64,000 bases of DNA from Eremomyces bilateralis CBS 781.70 (taxonomy: Eukaryota; Ascomycota; Dothideomycetes; Eremomycetales; Eremomycetaceae): the NCBI RefSeq assembly GCF_010015585.1, contig NW_022985089.1, positions 15,812 to 79,811 on the forward strand, given 5' to 3'. Made by a program: the position numbers and the translations under genes. The notes beneath the pieces were generated by a model, which saw only the letters and a list, made by a program, of their open reading frames with translations, was not told the DNA's origin and made no database searches. Each line of letters begins with the position of its first letter. The first letter of the stretch is position 1. Positions 10,884 to 21,728 of this stretch are shown here, piece by piece.

Positions 10884-13800
10884 ACCCCTCAAAGTACTAC
10901 AAGCCAATATGAGGAAGATGCCGGAAGCGCAACACGCGCTCCTAAACGACGACGCACTCCGAGACATCGGCGTTATACTAATCCAGGAACCATCCTGCTT
11001 TATCGCGAACGACGGCCGCATAATAGCGGCCCCGACCATGCACTCAGCCTTTCAACAGTTCCTCCCAAGCAAGAATCACGAGGAGCTAAGGTATCCGGTC
11101 AGGTCCCTTATCTACGCAAGTCATCAGCTACGCCCAAGACAGATAGCGGTCCCGTCGCCGGACATTACCGCAATCGAGGTGGAATTCGACGGGCGAAACG
11201 TACTCTTTATCTCGGTCTATATACAGCAGGACAACACAATAAGCGACAGTGAGACCACTGTCCAATCGGCGCTAGGTTTGATCGAACCGGTACTCGCGAG
11301 GCTCCCTACCCACGATGTCCTCGTTGCGGGTGATTTTAACCGCCACGATCAACTATGGGGTGGAGACTCAGTCATGACCAACGAAGGGGAGGCTATCGTC
11401 CAGTTTATGCATGAACGCGGACTTCAACTTACCCTCCCAAGGGGTACCCCTACGCATAACTCGGGCACGACAATCGACCTTACGATGGTATCTAGCCGTC
11501 TCTACGACGACCTACTCCGATGCTCCATTTGGCCAGTCGAATATGGATCCGACCATAGAGCGATCGAAACCCACTTCGACCTTAACCTGTACGATAGCAC
11601 AGATGAGCCGAGAAGGCTATTCCGAAAAACGAATTGGACGAAGGTAGCAAAGAACACTAGAGAAGGACTGAAAGGGTTGCAAATCCCACCGAATAAAAAG
11701 ATCTTAAGGGAGGGAATCGATAAGTTTAGCACCCAGCTGGTCCAGATCGTCTCAGACGCGGTCCTCCGGGACACCCCGGTCGCCCGACCATCTGCGTTTT
11801 CGAAGAGGTGGTGGACACTAGACCTCACCAACCTTAGAAACGCGTACACAAGGGCCAGGAACGAAGCGGCGGCAACGCGCCGGGCCAGAACCCCTAATGA
11901 CCGCCTCGAGGCGAGGTCCAAAGAGGCGAGGAAGACGTTCCACGACGCAACCAGGAGGCAACGGAGGACCTGCTGGAAAGAGTTCCTTAACGATAACGAC
12001 AACGTCTGGAAAGCTGCGAAGTTCCTCCATCCAGCCCAGTCTAGCGCGTTTGGAAGGATCTCGGCCCTCCAAACTAATAACGAGCTGGCAACGACTGACC
12101 AGGCAATATCGAAGGAACTCCTCACCCAGTTCTTCGGTCAATCGGCAGACGCCCCGGAACCCCCGGCAACAGAGAACGGGCGACAACACCCCTGGGAAGA
12201 AATCACCAAGGAGGAAGTACGCGCAGCGGTCTATAGAGCCAAGCCGTTCAAGGCACCAGGGCCGGACGGGCTCCCGCCGATAGTCTGGCAGAGGCTTTGG
12301 CCCGAAGTAGGCGACCACATATATGTGCTCCTCCAGGCGTCCGTCCGAGAATCGTACCTCCCGGAACAATGGAAGATCGCACGGATCGTCCCGCTCCGTA
12401 AGCCAGGCAAGCCAGACTACACCCTAGCAAAGGCGTACAGGCCTATCTCCTTACTTACTACGCTAAGTAAGGCGCTAGAGTCAGTACTAGCCGAACGCCT
12501 GTCCTTCCTTGACGAGAAGTACGGGATCCTCCCTAAGGCCCACTTCGGGGCGAGGAAACAGAGGTCGACAATTGACGCCCTCCAGCTAGTTACAGAACAA
12601 AGTCTACCAGGCATGGAAACAGAAGAAGGTTCTCTCATTAATTAGCTTCGACGTGAAGGGTGCCTTCAACGGGGTCAACAGAACGGTGCTATGCCAGAGA
12701 CTCAGGGAACGAGGGATCCCGCCAGAGATTGTACGGTGGGTCCACGAATTCTGTGGCAATCGGAAGGCGTCGATCATGGTCAACGGCACAGAGTCGGAAG
12801 TTATGGACATCGACCACCCCGGGTTACCACAGGGGTCGCCGCTCTCACCCATCCTCTTCCTCTTCTACAACGCAAACCTCGTCGCAGGGAGGATGGTGGA
12901 CCAGTCGGGAACCATGGCCTTCGTGGACGACTTCACGGCGTGGGTTACCGGCCCAAACATGGGAAGTAATATCCGACGAATCCAGAGTCAGGTCCTACCG
13001 AAGGTTGAAAAATGGAGCCAGGATAGCGGGGCACTGTTCGAACCGGATAAGACCCAATTTATCCACTTCACGAAGCGTTTAAGACAGGACGAGGACGAGC
13101 TCCAGCCACTGGTATTTATGGGTCGCGACGTACCGCCGGCCTCAGAGGTCAAACTCCTGGGGGTAGTAATAGACCAGAAACTTGGGTTTCAATCCCACGC
13201 GAGGAGGGCGGCCAAACGAGGCGAAAAAGCGGCTATGGCACTCCAGAGGTTGAAGGGGCTCACCCCGAAGGCAGTCAGGCAGATATTTACAGCGACGGTC
13301 GCGCCAACCACCGACTATGGTGCTCCGATCTGGTTCCCAGGCTCCGCAGGGACAGTAGCCCGTCATATCGAGAGGGCCACCAAACTGGGGGCGAGCGCAA
13401 TCACGGCCATCTTCAGGTCCGCGGCGTACGACGTGGTAACTGCCGAGGCCGGGATCGAATCAGTCCAGGATAGGCTCTACGAACTAACGAGGAAACACTG
13501 GATTAAGATGCATACGAAACCACCGAACCACTATAGCTGGCGACTTATCCGACGCCTGCACAAAACTGAAAGGCATAGGTCACCTCTAGAAGCTACAGCG
13601 GAGATCCTCCAACACGTCAAACTAGATACGCTCGAGAAGGTAGAGGCGTTTGTTAAGCCGCCATGGCAAGACCCACCTTGCGTTGTGATCAACGAGGAGG
13701 CGATTGCAATCGGGAAGGCCACCCAGCTCGGCCTTAGAACCATTTTCACCGATGGATCATGTCGGAACGGCCTAGCGGGTATCGGGATCTATGCCCCGAA

Positions 13801-14656
13801 TATCCCACGTCTCCGTAAAGCTCGCACAATAGGAATAACACCAGGCGTCGATGCCCTTTATACAGAACTGGCCGCCATCTCGGAAGCCATCTCGGAAGCA
13901 GCCGTTAATATCCCCGCACTAGGCCTCGGCCTCGACCACTGTTATATCTTATCGGACTGTAAAAGAGCCCTCGATACGATCAAGACGCCACAGTGGAAAA
14001 GGAGTAGAACCCTCCAAGAGATCTTCCGGAAACTTGCAGAGACAAAGGAAAATGGATTCACGTTCACCTTCCATTGGGTGCCGGCACATAAGGGCGTCCC
14101 CGGCAATGAAGAGGCACACTCCCTTGCCCAATCCGCTACCTCTGCGGGATCGCAGCCGGAGGGGTACACTGAAATACTTCGACACGTAATCCGGCAAGGG
14201 CGAAGACAGCAGGGAGCGAAACGCACGGCTTTCCTGGCCAGGAAGACAGGGCGCTTCGTAAAGGCACTCGACAACGCACTCCCAGGCAGACATACAAGGA
14301 AACTTTACGACAACCTAACGAGAGTCCAAGCAGCGCTCCTCGTCCAAGTCCGATCAGGTTATAGCCGCCTTAACGGCTACCTCCACAGGATCACGAAGGC
14401 CGAAAGCAGCGCCTGCGAGTGCGGGGTAACTGAGACCGTCCGTCACTTCATCCTTGAATGCCCGATATGGGAATCTCAGAGGCGGCAGATAAGGACAATA
14501 GCTGGACCCCGAGCCGGAGACTTAGCGTATCTCGTCGGCGCATACGAATCCGAGGCCAAAGACGGTCCGATCAGGCGGTGGTCTCCGGACCTGAAAGCAG
14601 TGATAGCGACGATACAGTTTGTTAAAGATACAGGAAGACTAGACCCGGGGGTTTAG
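10873..14656 (+). pseudogene. LINE ORF2: endonuclease, reverse transcriptase, RNase H (one frameshift)
   Basis: The first ATG is at 10873, in the overlap ATGAACAGTAA with the ORF1 stop. Endonuclease motifs are IQEPS, AGDFN and GSDHRAIE. RT motifs follow: AYRPISLL, then FDVKGAFNGVN, GLPQGSPLSPIL and the active site FVDDF. RNase H follows with FTDGSC, the Glu in YTELAAISEA, SDCKRALD and HWVPAHKGVPGNEEAH. The C-terminal motif is CECGVTETVRHFILEC. The frame is open to about 12600 and from there on continues in the neighbouring frame to 14656, so one single-base indel lies near 12595-12605, between the RT fingers and the first catalytic Asp block. This copy would give no full-length ORF2 protein unless frameshifting or a sequencing error explains it. 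Outside that point the coding sequence is intact. Confidence 0.92.
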
Positions 14657-14970
14657 CTACCCCTTTCCTCTCTAACTAACTTTCTATTCTACTAACTACA
14701 TGGTCTCCACCCTCTGACCCGACGCTGTGCCCGAGTAAGAGCAGCGTCACTCTAGAACAGAACCTAGAAGGACAGAGACGTCCAGAAACGGACCGTTTTT
14801 ATATACTACCCTTATAATACTCTCCTTTGTTTAATAGACGCGGAAAATGGAAAGCGGCAGGAAGGAACTATATTGACAAGGCCATAAGGACACAAGGCAA
14901 CCATCATGTAATTAGTCATCCTAGCTAGTTCCCCACATGGGCCTCGCAGAGAGGCCTGACGGGCGTATGA

Positions 14971-14995
14971 ATCTCTCTCTCTCTCTCTCTCTCTC
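14971..14995 (+). repeat. (CT)n microsatellite forming the LINE 3' tail
   Basis: An uninterrupted TC dinucleotide run that abuts the right target duplication; its last TC may be shared with it. Confidence 0.9.
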
Positions 14996-15006
14996 ATTCA
15001 AGAAAG
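14994..15006 (+). repeat. Target-site duplication, right copy (LINE)
   Basis: TCATTCAAGAAAG, identical to 9494-9506. It lies between the CT tail and the downstream gene, so the LINE inserted about 25 bp beyond the stop codon of the minus-strand gene ending at 15030. Confidence 0.85.
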
Positions 15007-15029
15007 TATTCATCATATTTCGAACGGTT

Positions 15030-15607
15030 TTAAAACTCCTTGCCGTCCGAAACTACATCCTCATCATTCCTCTGCATTTGGCATTTCTCGTGGTCCTTTA
15101 GGTATGATCGCAGGTGTCGGATACTACCAAGATGTTTGGGACATAGCATAAGCTGACAGCCAAAACGGTCCTTTTCCTCCCTAAGTATACGTAAAGGAAC
15201 TTCGTAGTACGAATCGATCTTGAGGTACGAAAAGAGCCGTAGTGCGGTTATGTTGATTATACGCATGTTATGAACGATCGACTCTGGGCCGTTTTGTAAA
15301 CGAAGCTGGATTGGGAAGGGCTTTTTCTTGGTGGGGGAGATAGGGAGGTATTCGCCATCGGGACGCAATTTAGAAGTGATCTAAAATGGTTAATCAAGGC
15401 TTTTCTCAGCTTCCAGATGAGAGTACTAACTGTCATAACCTTGACATAACCTTTTCGCTGCGGAATCCAATCAAGAACAAGTACCCTATGGCAGAGTACA
15501 ATGCTTGGAATATCCGGAAATACGACACCAAGCCCGGCGCATTCTGCTTCGCTTCGGAATGAATAAATCCTCCCTTCAACGCTGTTCCGTGGCCCCATTG
15601 CTGTCAC
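15030..15607 (-). CDS. Small conserved fungal protein of unknown function
   Basis: Exons 15431-15607 and 15030-15380 with a 50-nt intron (GTTAGT...TTTAG) join in phase to give 175 aa. Key stretches are CHRVLVLDWIP and YVKVM before the intron, then LRPDGEYLPISP, KKPFPIQLRLQN and YYEVPLRILRE after it. The order and composition match a fungus-specific family I remember only as hypothetical proteins, which are about 160-200 aa. No catalytic motif or signal peptide is visible. The C-terminus has CQLMLCPKH...HEKCQ, which could bind metal but is not a standard finger. The 3' end is only about 25 bp from the LINE target site. Confidence 0.68.
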
Positions 15608-16540
15608 TAAATAATGGCGATAATTTCGAGATAAAATAAAGCTGCGGGAACCGGTTAAAGACTCACTTCTCCATGTTATAAGGAATGGCCGATTTTAATC
15701 ATCAGCTGGATGCATAAAGAGCACAGGTTTATGCAACAACGTTGCACAGCATAACCAACCGGTGAGTTATTAGATTTCTAGAGCGGGTAGAGATACTTAA
15801 TGCATGTTGGCAATGTACCAGGCAGAGGAGAAGATTCCTAAAACCGAGACTTAAAAGCGAGTTCTCATGATTCTGAAAACTGCTCTCAGGTTCGAAACTG
15901 CTCCAGCTAAAAATAGAAACCTCCACAGTCGCCGCTTATCCAATACCATATAGTTGATTTTTCCAGTCTCTTTACAGTATTGTATCAGAACTCTGCATCG
16001 GAAATGACGTTGGGAAGTACCTATGATAGAGCTTGACCGGAAGAATCCTGGCGAGGAACCGGAGAATGCTCCCCGCTTCCTATTGCTGTTTTCAGATACA
16101 CCGGAATGCGAGACTTCGACGATTGGACAGCGTAGGACGGCGCTCTCCAGATAGTACAGCTGATACTATCAATGCAATGATATAATTTCTTATAACTGTC
16201 TCATCCTCGCCTGCATTCTGGGTTCTGTTGGAAATCAGAGTTTATTACTTAGTCATCACACAAGATTCCTTTCCTTATTTTGTACCTTACGTAATCCTAG
16301 TTATATCTACCTTGCAAGGTTTTCTACCTTTCACAAATACAAGCATCTCATTCCATCTGTCGGAAAACCTATTGTTTCCGTGGTCGATTAACACGTTTAA
16401 ACCAATCAACAGGTTCGCATCGTTCGATTGTACGTCTAAAATATTATCCGGAGCCATTTAAGACTTCTACGATCACTTAAATCCTCTACTACTTCGGTCC
16501 TAATTTGGCATAAACTCAACCAAGAAGAGCTCACACCAAG
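15608..16540. other. AT-rich intergenic region
   Basis: Divergent promoter region between the minus-strand gene ending upstream and the HET gene. No coding or repeat structure was found. Confidence 0.5.
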
Positions 16541-18337
16541 ATGTCGCAGGACCAAAAATGGCCTTCGCTTGAAACGATCCGAAACGAACGCGGGAGGTCC
16601 CTGAATCAATGCATCATTGACACCTATAAAAACCAAGACGAATCAAATTGGAAGTCTCTTAATTTCTCCAGAAGATTGAAATGCTTTTATCTAGGTCGGA
16701 GGAGGGGCTTAAGGACAATCACTTTAGATGCTTCCAAAGGCCAAGCAGATTATGTTGCCGTCTCCTATCCTTGGCATCCATCTCCAGGCGAAAATGACTC
16801 ACGAGGGGGATACTCACTCGAGAGCGGGGAACGCACTCAGGTTCGCGACATTGTTATCGATAGGATCATCGATTTCATCAAAGATACCGGAGAGATGATA
16901 CCTTTTTGGGTGGACCAGCTCTCCATCAACCAAAAAGATGAAAGCAAGAAAATGGTTGCCGTCAATTCTATGGATCTTGTATATAAGAACTGTCTGTACG
17001 CTGTTGGGCTCCTTGCGGCTAATATCCAAACCCAACAAGAGATGGATCTTCTTGCGCGGTTCATGAACGGTGACTTTTCCCAACAGCAAACCTGGAAGCT
17101 TAGATTGCTAGCCCTCTTGTTCCGCATTGTTAGTGATCAATTCTGGGAAAGAGCTTGGATATTTCAAGAAGATTACATGGCTGGAATGAAAATGTGGCTC
17201 CTTATCCGTCATAAACCTGGTCTTCAGAAACCTTCTCATCTGGGGACTCTCCCAGAGGATATTAAGATCCAATCATTTGATTTTAAAGACAGGGCCACTA
17301 AGTTCTGTTTAAGATATCGCAAACACCCAAAGATCAATGCCTCTGCGAAAGAGTGGTGTAACACCATTCTCCAAAAGGCACCCAAATATTCTGCGCTTCA
17401 CGACTATGGTTATGATGGCTATGGGAGCCGGAGCCAAAAATCCATGACGATCCGTATCCTAGAAGACTTGGGTAGTCGTGGCATCAGGCACCAAAAAGAC
17501 CTTTTGCCAATTATTGCCAATGTCTGTGGCTATGACCGTCGCATTAGTACCAAAGACAACACATTCTCAAGTGTCAGTCTGAGCCTCATGACTCAACATC
17601 TACTAAATGGAGAAATTATTAGGAACGATATAAGGGGTAATACTGAAAAGGGTGTTTTCGATTTCCTAGCAGGCCAAGCCCTGAATATAGATGTTCCTGA
17701 TTCCCTAGGTAGTGGAGCATCGACCTTTATTAAGCATTGCCGACTCTCGGTTATCAACCTTTCCCGAACTGGAATTCATGCTAGTGGGATTCTTTGGAAG
17801 TCTTACAAACGGATCCCACCATATAATCACTGGAATCGGTGGAGAGATCCAAAATTATATCTACTTGATTTCCTTCGCCGTGAAGGGCATCATCCACTTG
17901 CGGAAGATATTGAGAGAGTTTTCTTTCCAATAAATAGCACACCACCTGGATGGTCAGCTGGACGAGTGCAGGAAATCATGGCTGATCATATAGTCGATGA
18001 AGTCAAACAAGGGAAATCCCTCCGACTGGCACGTCCAGTTGGTGACGGTTCTCTAAAAAGAAGCCCCTACCGTGGTATCTTTACTTCAGATAACCCGGAA
18101 GACTCGGATACATATGTTTTCACATCTTGGGACCGGGCAGGGGAATATATACGACACGGTAGGAGTATGACGACTCCAGCCAATTTCGCCTTTTTAGAAG
18201 TCGAACATAACGGAACTCGATATAGAGCAACAAGATTAAGAACAAAACAGTGGGTAAATGGATTGTTCTTCTTCTCCGGGGAATCACTACATGAATTCGT
18301 TTTTCCATTGCCAGAGGCACTATTTGGTCGGCCATAA
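16541..18337 (+). CDS. HET-domain (heterokaryon incompatibility) protein
   Basis: Single exon, 598 aa. The HET signature is complete in order: YVAVSYPWHPSP at about residue 72, PFWVDQLSINQKDESKK at about 122, YKNCLYAVGLL at about 148, and FWERAWIFQEDYM at about 202. The third block usually reads W.R.WT.QE, so this protein keeps the aromatic/QE core. The remaining 390 residues have no recognised domain and no repeats. HET proteins trigger cell death after fusion of unlike strains. No partner gene of the het-c/e type is next to it, and whether it is an active allele cannot be told from one sequence. Confidence 0.92.
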   Translation: MSQDQKWPSLETIRNERGRSLNQCIIDTYKNQDESNWKSLNFSRRLKCFYLGRRRGLRTITLDASKGQADYVAVSYPWHPSPGENDSRGGYSLESGERTQVRDIVIDRIIDFIKDTGEMIPFWVDQLSINQKDESKKMVAVNSMDLVYKNCLYAVGLLAANIQTQQEMDLLARFMNGDFSQQQTWKLRLLALLFRIVSDQFWERAWIFQEDYMAGMKMWLLIRHKPGLQKPSHLGTLPEDIKIQSFDFKDRATKFCLRYRKHPKINASAKEWCNTILQKAPKYSALHDYGYDGYGSRSQKSMTIRILEDLGSRGIRHQKDLLPIIANVCGYDRRISTKDNTFSSVSLSLMTQHLLNGEIIRNDIRGNTEKGVFDFLAGQALNIDVPDSLGSGASTFIKHCRLSVINLSRTGIHASGILWKSYKRIPPYNHWNRWRDPKLYLLDFLRREGHHPLAEDIERVFFPINSTPPGWSAGRVQEIMADHIVDEVKQGKSLRLARPVGDGSLKRSPYRGIFTSDNPEDSDTYVFTSWDRAGEYIRHGRSMTTPANFAFLEVEHNGTRYRATRLRTKQWVNGLFFFSGESLHEFVFPLPEALFGRP

Positions 18338-18583
18338 AAGAGTATTCATTCATAGGAGAGTGTTCTTAAGAGAGCAAGTAGGTGTATATAGGAGAGCGGG
18401 TGGCAGAGCACTTGATTTGCAATATTTCTTTCCGCTATAGCGGCCTGACCTTGGTGTTTATGCTCCGCCTTCTTATCTACGGCACTCTAGTGTCTACGAC
18501 TTGATGACATCTACGACAATGATGGCCCTATTTCTCGGGTTCCGCAATTGAATGCTTGATAACTGTTCTTTCCATTATGGGGC
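18338..18583. other. Short convergent intergenic spacer
   Basis: Lies between the 3' ends of the HET gene (plus) and the DUF7587-like gene (minus). Nothing else is seen. Confidence 0.5.
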
Positions 18584-19224
18584 TCAATTGAAAAAAGGTA
18601 TGATTATCTCTGGTGGAATATGGTTTATAGCAAGCCACTCTGAGCGCTGGATGATTCGGAAATCAATACCAAACTTTCGCCCAATCTCCGTCATAGGGAA
18701 AAGAATTGTATATTCATCAGGAGACATCCAACCCTCCATTTGGACAATGCAGTTGTCGAACTGTATGGTCAGAGTGTGTGATTGAAATTTAGACGTATCA
18801 ATCTCAGCCACGAACACATCACGGTATCTCGACGCTCTAAAGAGTGACGCTCGTCTCCGGGCATGTTCTATGATGATGGTTAAATAAGTATCTCGCTAGC
18901 TTTAACGAAATCACCCCTACCTCGGTTATCAAATAGAGAAATGAATGGGCTTGGCTCCAGTGATGTATCCTTCCCATCGAGATGCCTCCGCACCTTTGTT
19001 GGATTGAACCAATGACAGAAGTCCATCCAATACCTGCCCTTTGCCACAAATCCGATGTCTGGCTCATAATGAGTGAATGAATTCCTATGTTGGGCACGCC
19101 AAAGCCTCGGCCTTGGCCGATGACTAGAATTCATGATATGTCGAAGAGGCTGAAATGCAAACTGTCCGAGCTGGGGGCGAGCAGAACGAACCTGTGCATG
19201 AAAAAGGGGAAGCTGATGTTGCAA
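18584..19224 (-). CDS. DUF7587-like fungal protein
   Basis: Exons 18921-19224 and 18584-18867 with a 53-nt intron (GTAGGG...CATAG) join in phase to give 195 aa. The pattern is LWRAQHRNSFTHYEP, then GFVAKGRY, PSPFISLFDN, and after the splice HARRRASLFRA, VFVAEIDTSKF and EWLAINHIPPE. This matches the layout I associate with fungal DUF7587 proteins: an R-x2-H-x2-S start, an FISxFDN turn, FVAEID, and an EWLALxxIP end. An alternative start is the Met at about residue 31. Function is unknown. The first motif resembles the start of some ADP-ribosyltransferase folds, but nothing further supports that. Confidence 0.7.
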
Positions 19225-19721
19225 GGTTCTGTAGTATTAAACCAAACGAAAGATAAAGATGAAGCAAAAGTGAAGAGAAGGAGGAGAGAAATCCCTCCTA
19301 TATAGTTTCTCGACTCTCTTGTGTACTCTAACCTCGCGTGTGCTGTCAATGGTTACACAACATACTTCATCTATAGTCAGGTCATAAGACCACCAACCTC
19401 CTCGCTTCTGGTATCGATCCCAAAGGAGTACAGCTCGACTTGTTACACGTACTGCATGTTGCTGACGCAGATTAATGTACCATCCAGACTAATGAACTTT
19501 GATTATGAACCATCAACGTCTATGTAGCTTTTGCTCACAGCTAGAGTAGTCAACCTGCTCCGACGAAAAGGAGTTGCGGAACTCATCCAAGTCTTCCCAG
19601 TTGAATATTACTAGGTCTGAGTCGAGCATATATAGAGGTCGAGCTCAACTCAGACGCCGGACTAAGGTATGTTGGAATACGCCACCGAGGCGTTGCAGCA
19701 GGCAGCAGCTCTTGGAAAACA
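19225..19721. other. Intergenic region
   Basis: No supported gene; the short open frames here lack motifs. Confidence 0.4.
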
Positions 19722-20265
19722 TTGGGAGAGCCACGGGTGCAGGGCATGCTCGCTCTTGGCGTTCCAACCCCCAAAGCATTCAACACAGAGCCCATCATCT
19801 CCATAATCACCAAATCAAAACACGTCCACTACGTCAATATGGTACGCTACCGAATATCTTTCTCGATTTATGCTGATCTTACTAGGGGCTTGAAATCTTG
19901 GAGGATAGCGAAGCATGGGAGCAGATGGACGATCTCCTTACATTTTCCCACACAAAGGTCATCCTCCGCGACGGCTCGCAGTATTTCTTTGCTATCACCG
20001 ATCGCCGTTATTCTCCTTCCTCCAAGATCGATCCATCCACTCTCAAGCTTCATCCGATTCCAATCTCGCGGATCTGGCCAGTATTTCCAGCGAACTATAC
20101 ACGAGCGGCGAACCCCCTACCTCCAAATTCATATGTGAAACGGCCTCGCTTGCTCTATTATGGAGACAGCGAGGCATCGACGGATATAAGTCTGCTGCTA
20201 CATGAAGCTCAAATTTACGAGGTTTTGGCGAAGTCCCCGCATCCAAACATTGTAAGATACCTGGG
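19722..20265 (+). pseudogene. Fungal kinase-like protein, N-terminal remnant cut by a transposon
   Basis: Probable exons are 19722-19841 and 19886-20265 with a 44-nt intron (GTACGC...ACTAG) joining in phase. The readable protein includes ISRIWPVFP, YVKRPRLLYYG and HEAQIYEVLAKSPHPNIVRYLG, the N-lobe (beta3 to alphaC to HPNIVRYLG) of a fungus-specific kinase-like family. The reading is broken by the transposon inserted at 20266. Right of the transposon the frame resumes with Cys-Glu, matching the expected LGC, but then ends within about 20 codons without a kinase C-lobe. So the gene had either already decayed or lost its 3' part. The ATG choice is uncertain. Confidence 0.65.
20261..20265 (+). 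repeat. Apparent 5-bp target duplication, left copy
   Basis: CTGGG, repeated at 21729-21733 directly after the right inverted repeat. Removing one copy plus the element restores a continuous kinase reading frame. The inverted repeat itself ends in GGG/CCC, which leaves a little ambiguity in the boundary. Confidence 0.6.
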
Positions 20266-20295
20266 CCCAGCGGGTGACACAAAAAGCGAGACTCA
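20266..20295 (+). repeat. Terminal inverted repeat, left
   Basis: Begins CCCAGCGGGTGACAC and matches the reverse complement of 21699-21728 without mismatch over 30 bp; similarity continues weakly inward. Confidence 0.9.
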
Positions 20296-20370
20296 CAAAT
20301 TGCCGATGTTTGCCCGCCCCCTTGCAAAGTACTCTGTAGATATCAACAATCAATAATTAATTCATCTGCC

Positions 20371-21546
20371 ATGGTTTATACACGCTCTCAAGCTCAAAAG
20401 GCTTCTAAAAATGCCCAAAATCCCGGTCCTCACCATGATACTCCAAAAAAGTCCCGTGTTCGCGGCGAAATCGAGCATGAACGAGTGCGACGGAGACTAT
20501 ATGGTTTCGAGACGACGCCCTCGAACAATTCAATATTCCACCGTAACGGCATACCTAAATCATCCGGTTATCGAATTATAAAGTCTTCTCGAGGAAACCG
20601 ACGAACTTGTGAAAAAGAAACACGCGGTCGGAAGCCAATCATCAGCCCTACGCAGCTCGCAATGCTCGATCAGTTGGTAGAAGAGATGGACTCTCAAGAC
20701 AGAGAAATGACGTGGGAAACCCTCGCTACAGAGGCTGATATTGATTGCTCAGGACGTACGATACAAAGAGCAATGCAATCGCTTGATTACCATAAATGTA
20801 TCGCTTGTCGAAAGGCCTGGGTTTCAAAGCAATTGGCTACTAAGCGTGTCGCATACGCGAAAAAGATGCTCGCCAAATACCCTACGCCAGAGCACTGGAA
20901 ACACGTCAGATTTAGCGATGAAGTTCACTTTGGCCTTGGGCCCCAAGGCAAGACTTTGATTATCCGGAAACGAGGCCAACGGTATTGTTCAAAATGCATT
21001 CAACGCGTCGATGATCCCGATGAGGAAGATAAGAAGAAAGTCCACGCTTGGGCAGCCGTCGGGTACAATTTCAAAGGGCCACTCGTATTCTACGAGATCC
21101 CGAGCAATACAAACGGGAAGATGACGCAGGAGTGCTATCTTAACGATATCCTAAAGCCTGTCGTTGGCGGATGGCTCGTAAATGGAGACTATTTCGTGCT
21201 TGAGGAGGATCAGGATAGCGGTCACGCACCACCAAGATCTACGAAGACAAAGCCTTCCGCCGCCTCGAGGTGGAAAACGGAAGTAGGACTTCATTGTTTC
21301 TTTAATTGCGCAGGATCTCCGGAGCTCTCGATCATCGAGGACTGTTGGCAACCGATCAAAAGATATGTAAGGAAATACAGGCATTGGGAACCCGAGGAAA
21401 CGGTACAATTAGCAAAAGAGGCATGGTACGAGCGTCTTAATCAGGAATGGATTAATAAACGGGTGCTTTCTATACCTGATCGGCTACGTAAAGTCATCGA
21501 GTCTGATGGGCAGCTTATTGGTTATGGCGGTGGAATGCCGGGCTAA
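20371..21546 (+). CDS. DDE-type transposase (Tc1/mariner-like)
   Basis: 391 aa, single exon, no interruptions. The N-terminal 140 residues form a helix-turn-helix-like region (GRKPIISPTQLAML, then GRTIQRAMQSLDY). The catalytic part shows the first acid in FSDEVHFGLGPQGK, the second in FVLEEDQDSGHAP, and the last in SPELSIIEDCWQPIK. This is the DDE_3-style arrangement in which SPELNPIE is common. An internal segment, HAWAAVGYNFKGPLVFY, is also typical. The length is in the usual 340-400 aa range. It would cut and paste the element using the flanking inverted repeats. Confidence 0.92.
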   Translation: MVYTRSQAQKASKNAQNPGPHHDTPKKSRVRGEIEHERVRRRLYGFETTPSNNSIFHRNGIPKSSGYRIIKSSRGNRRTCEKETRGRKPIISPTQLAMLDQLVEEMDSQDREMTWETLATEADIDCSGRTIQRAMQSLDYHKCIACRKAWVSKQLATKRVAYAKKMLAKYPTPEHWKHVRFSDEVHFGLGPQGKTLIIRKRGQRYCSKCIQRVDDPDEEDKKKVHAWAAVGYNFKGPLVFYEIPSNTNGKMTQECYLNDILKPVVGGWLVNGDYFVLEEDQDSGHAPPRSTKTKPSAASRWKTEVGLHCFFNCAGSPELSIIEDCWQPIKRYVRKYRHWEPEETVQLAKEAWYERLNQEWINKRVLSIPDRLRKVIESDGQLIGYGGGMPG

Positions 21547-21698
21547 CCGCCACGCTTTTTATATATATACAAAAGCTATGGGTGCGAATAGCTTCAAACT
21601 TGCTTATATTCAAATTGAAATTAATTTAGTTACGTGGTTGTTGAGATATCCTATATTGTATACAAATTTGTATGGTGTGGTGGTGCCAAGCCCAATTA

Positions 21699-21728
21699 TG
21701 AGTCTCGCTTTTTGTGTCACCCGCTGGG
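21699..21728 (-). repeat. Terminal inverted repeat, right
   Basis: Reverse complement of the left repeat, ending CGCTGGG, followed at once by the second CTGGG. Confidence 0.9.

Larger units (their letters stand above)
9507..14993 (+). mobile_element. Full-length non-LTR retrotransposon (LINE), Tad1/I-like with RNase H
   Basis: About 5.49 kb between 13-bp target duplications. It has a 5' UTR of about 117 bp, ORF1 (coiled coil plus CCHC knuckle), ORF2 (AP-like endonuclease, reverse transcriptase, RNase H, terminal Cys/His motif) and a 3' UTR of about 330 bp ending in a (CT)n run (14971-14995) instead of poly(A). Both ends are present, so it is not 5'-truncated. ORF1 is open and ORF2 has one frameshift, so insertion was probably recent. 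The long GC-rich frames show no sign of repeat-induced point mutation. The clade assignment (Tad1 or I group) rests on the domain order with RNase H and is not tested. Confidence 0.92.
20266..21728 (+). mobile_element. DDE transposon of Tc1/mariner-like type, 1463 bp
   Basis: The element has perfect terminal inverted repeats of 30 bp at 20266-20295 and 21699-21728, starting CCCAGCGGGTGACAC. It encloses one intact transposase gene and nothing else. It sits inside the kinase-like remnant. The intact frame and perfect repeats point to a recent or active copy. Confidence 0.88.

Noticed and set aside
9507-14993. Reading the ORF2 interruption as programmed frameshifting
   Set aside because: No slippery heptamer or pseudoknot is evident at 12595-12605; a simple one-base indel explains it better.
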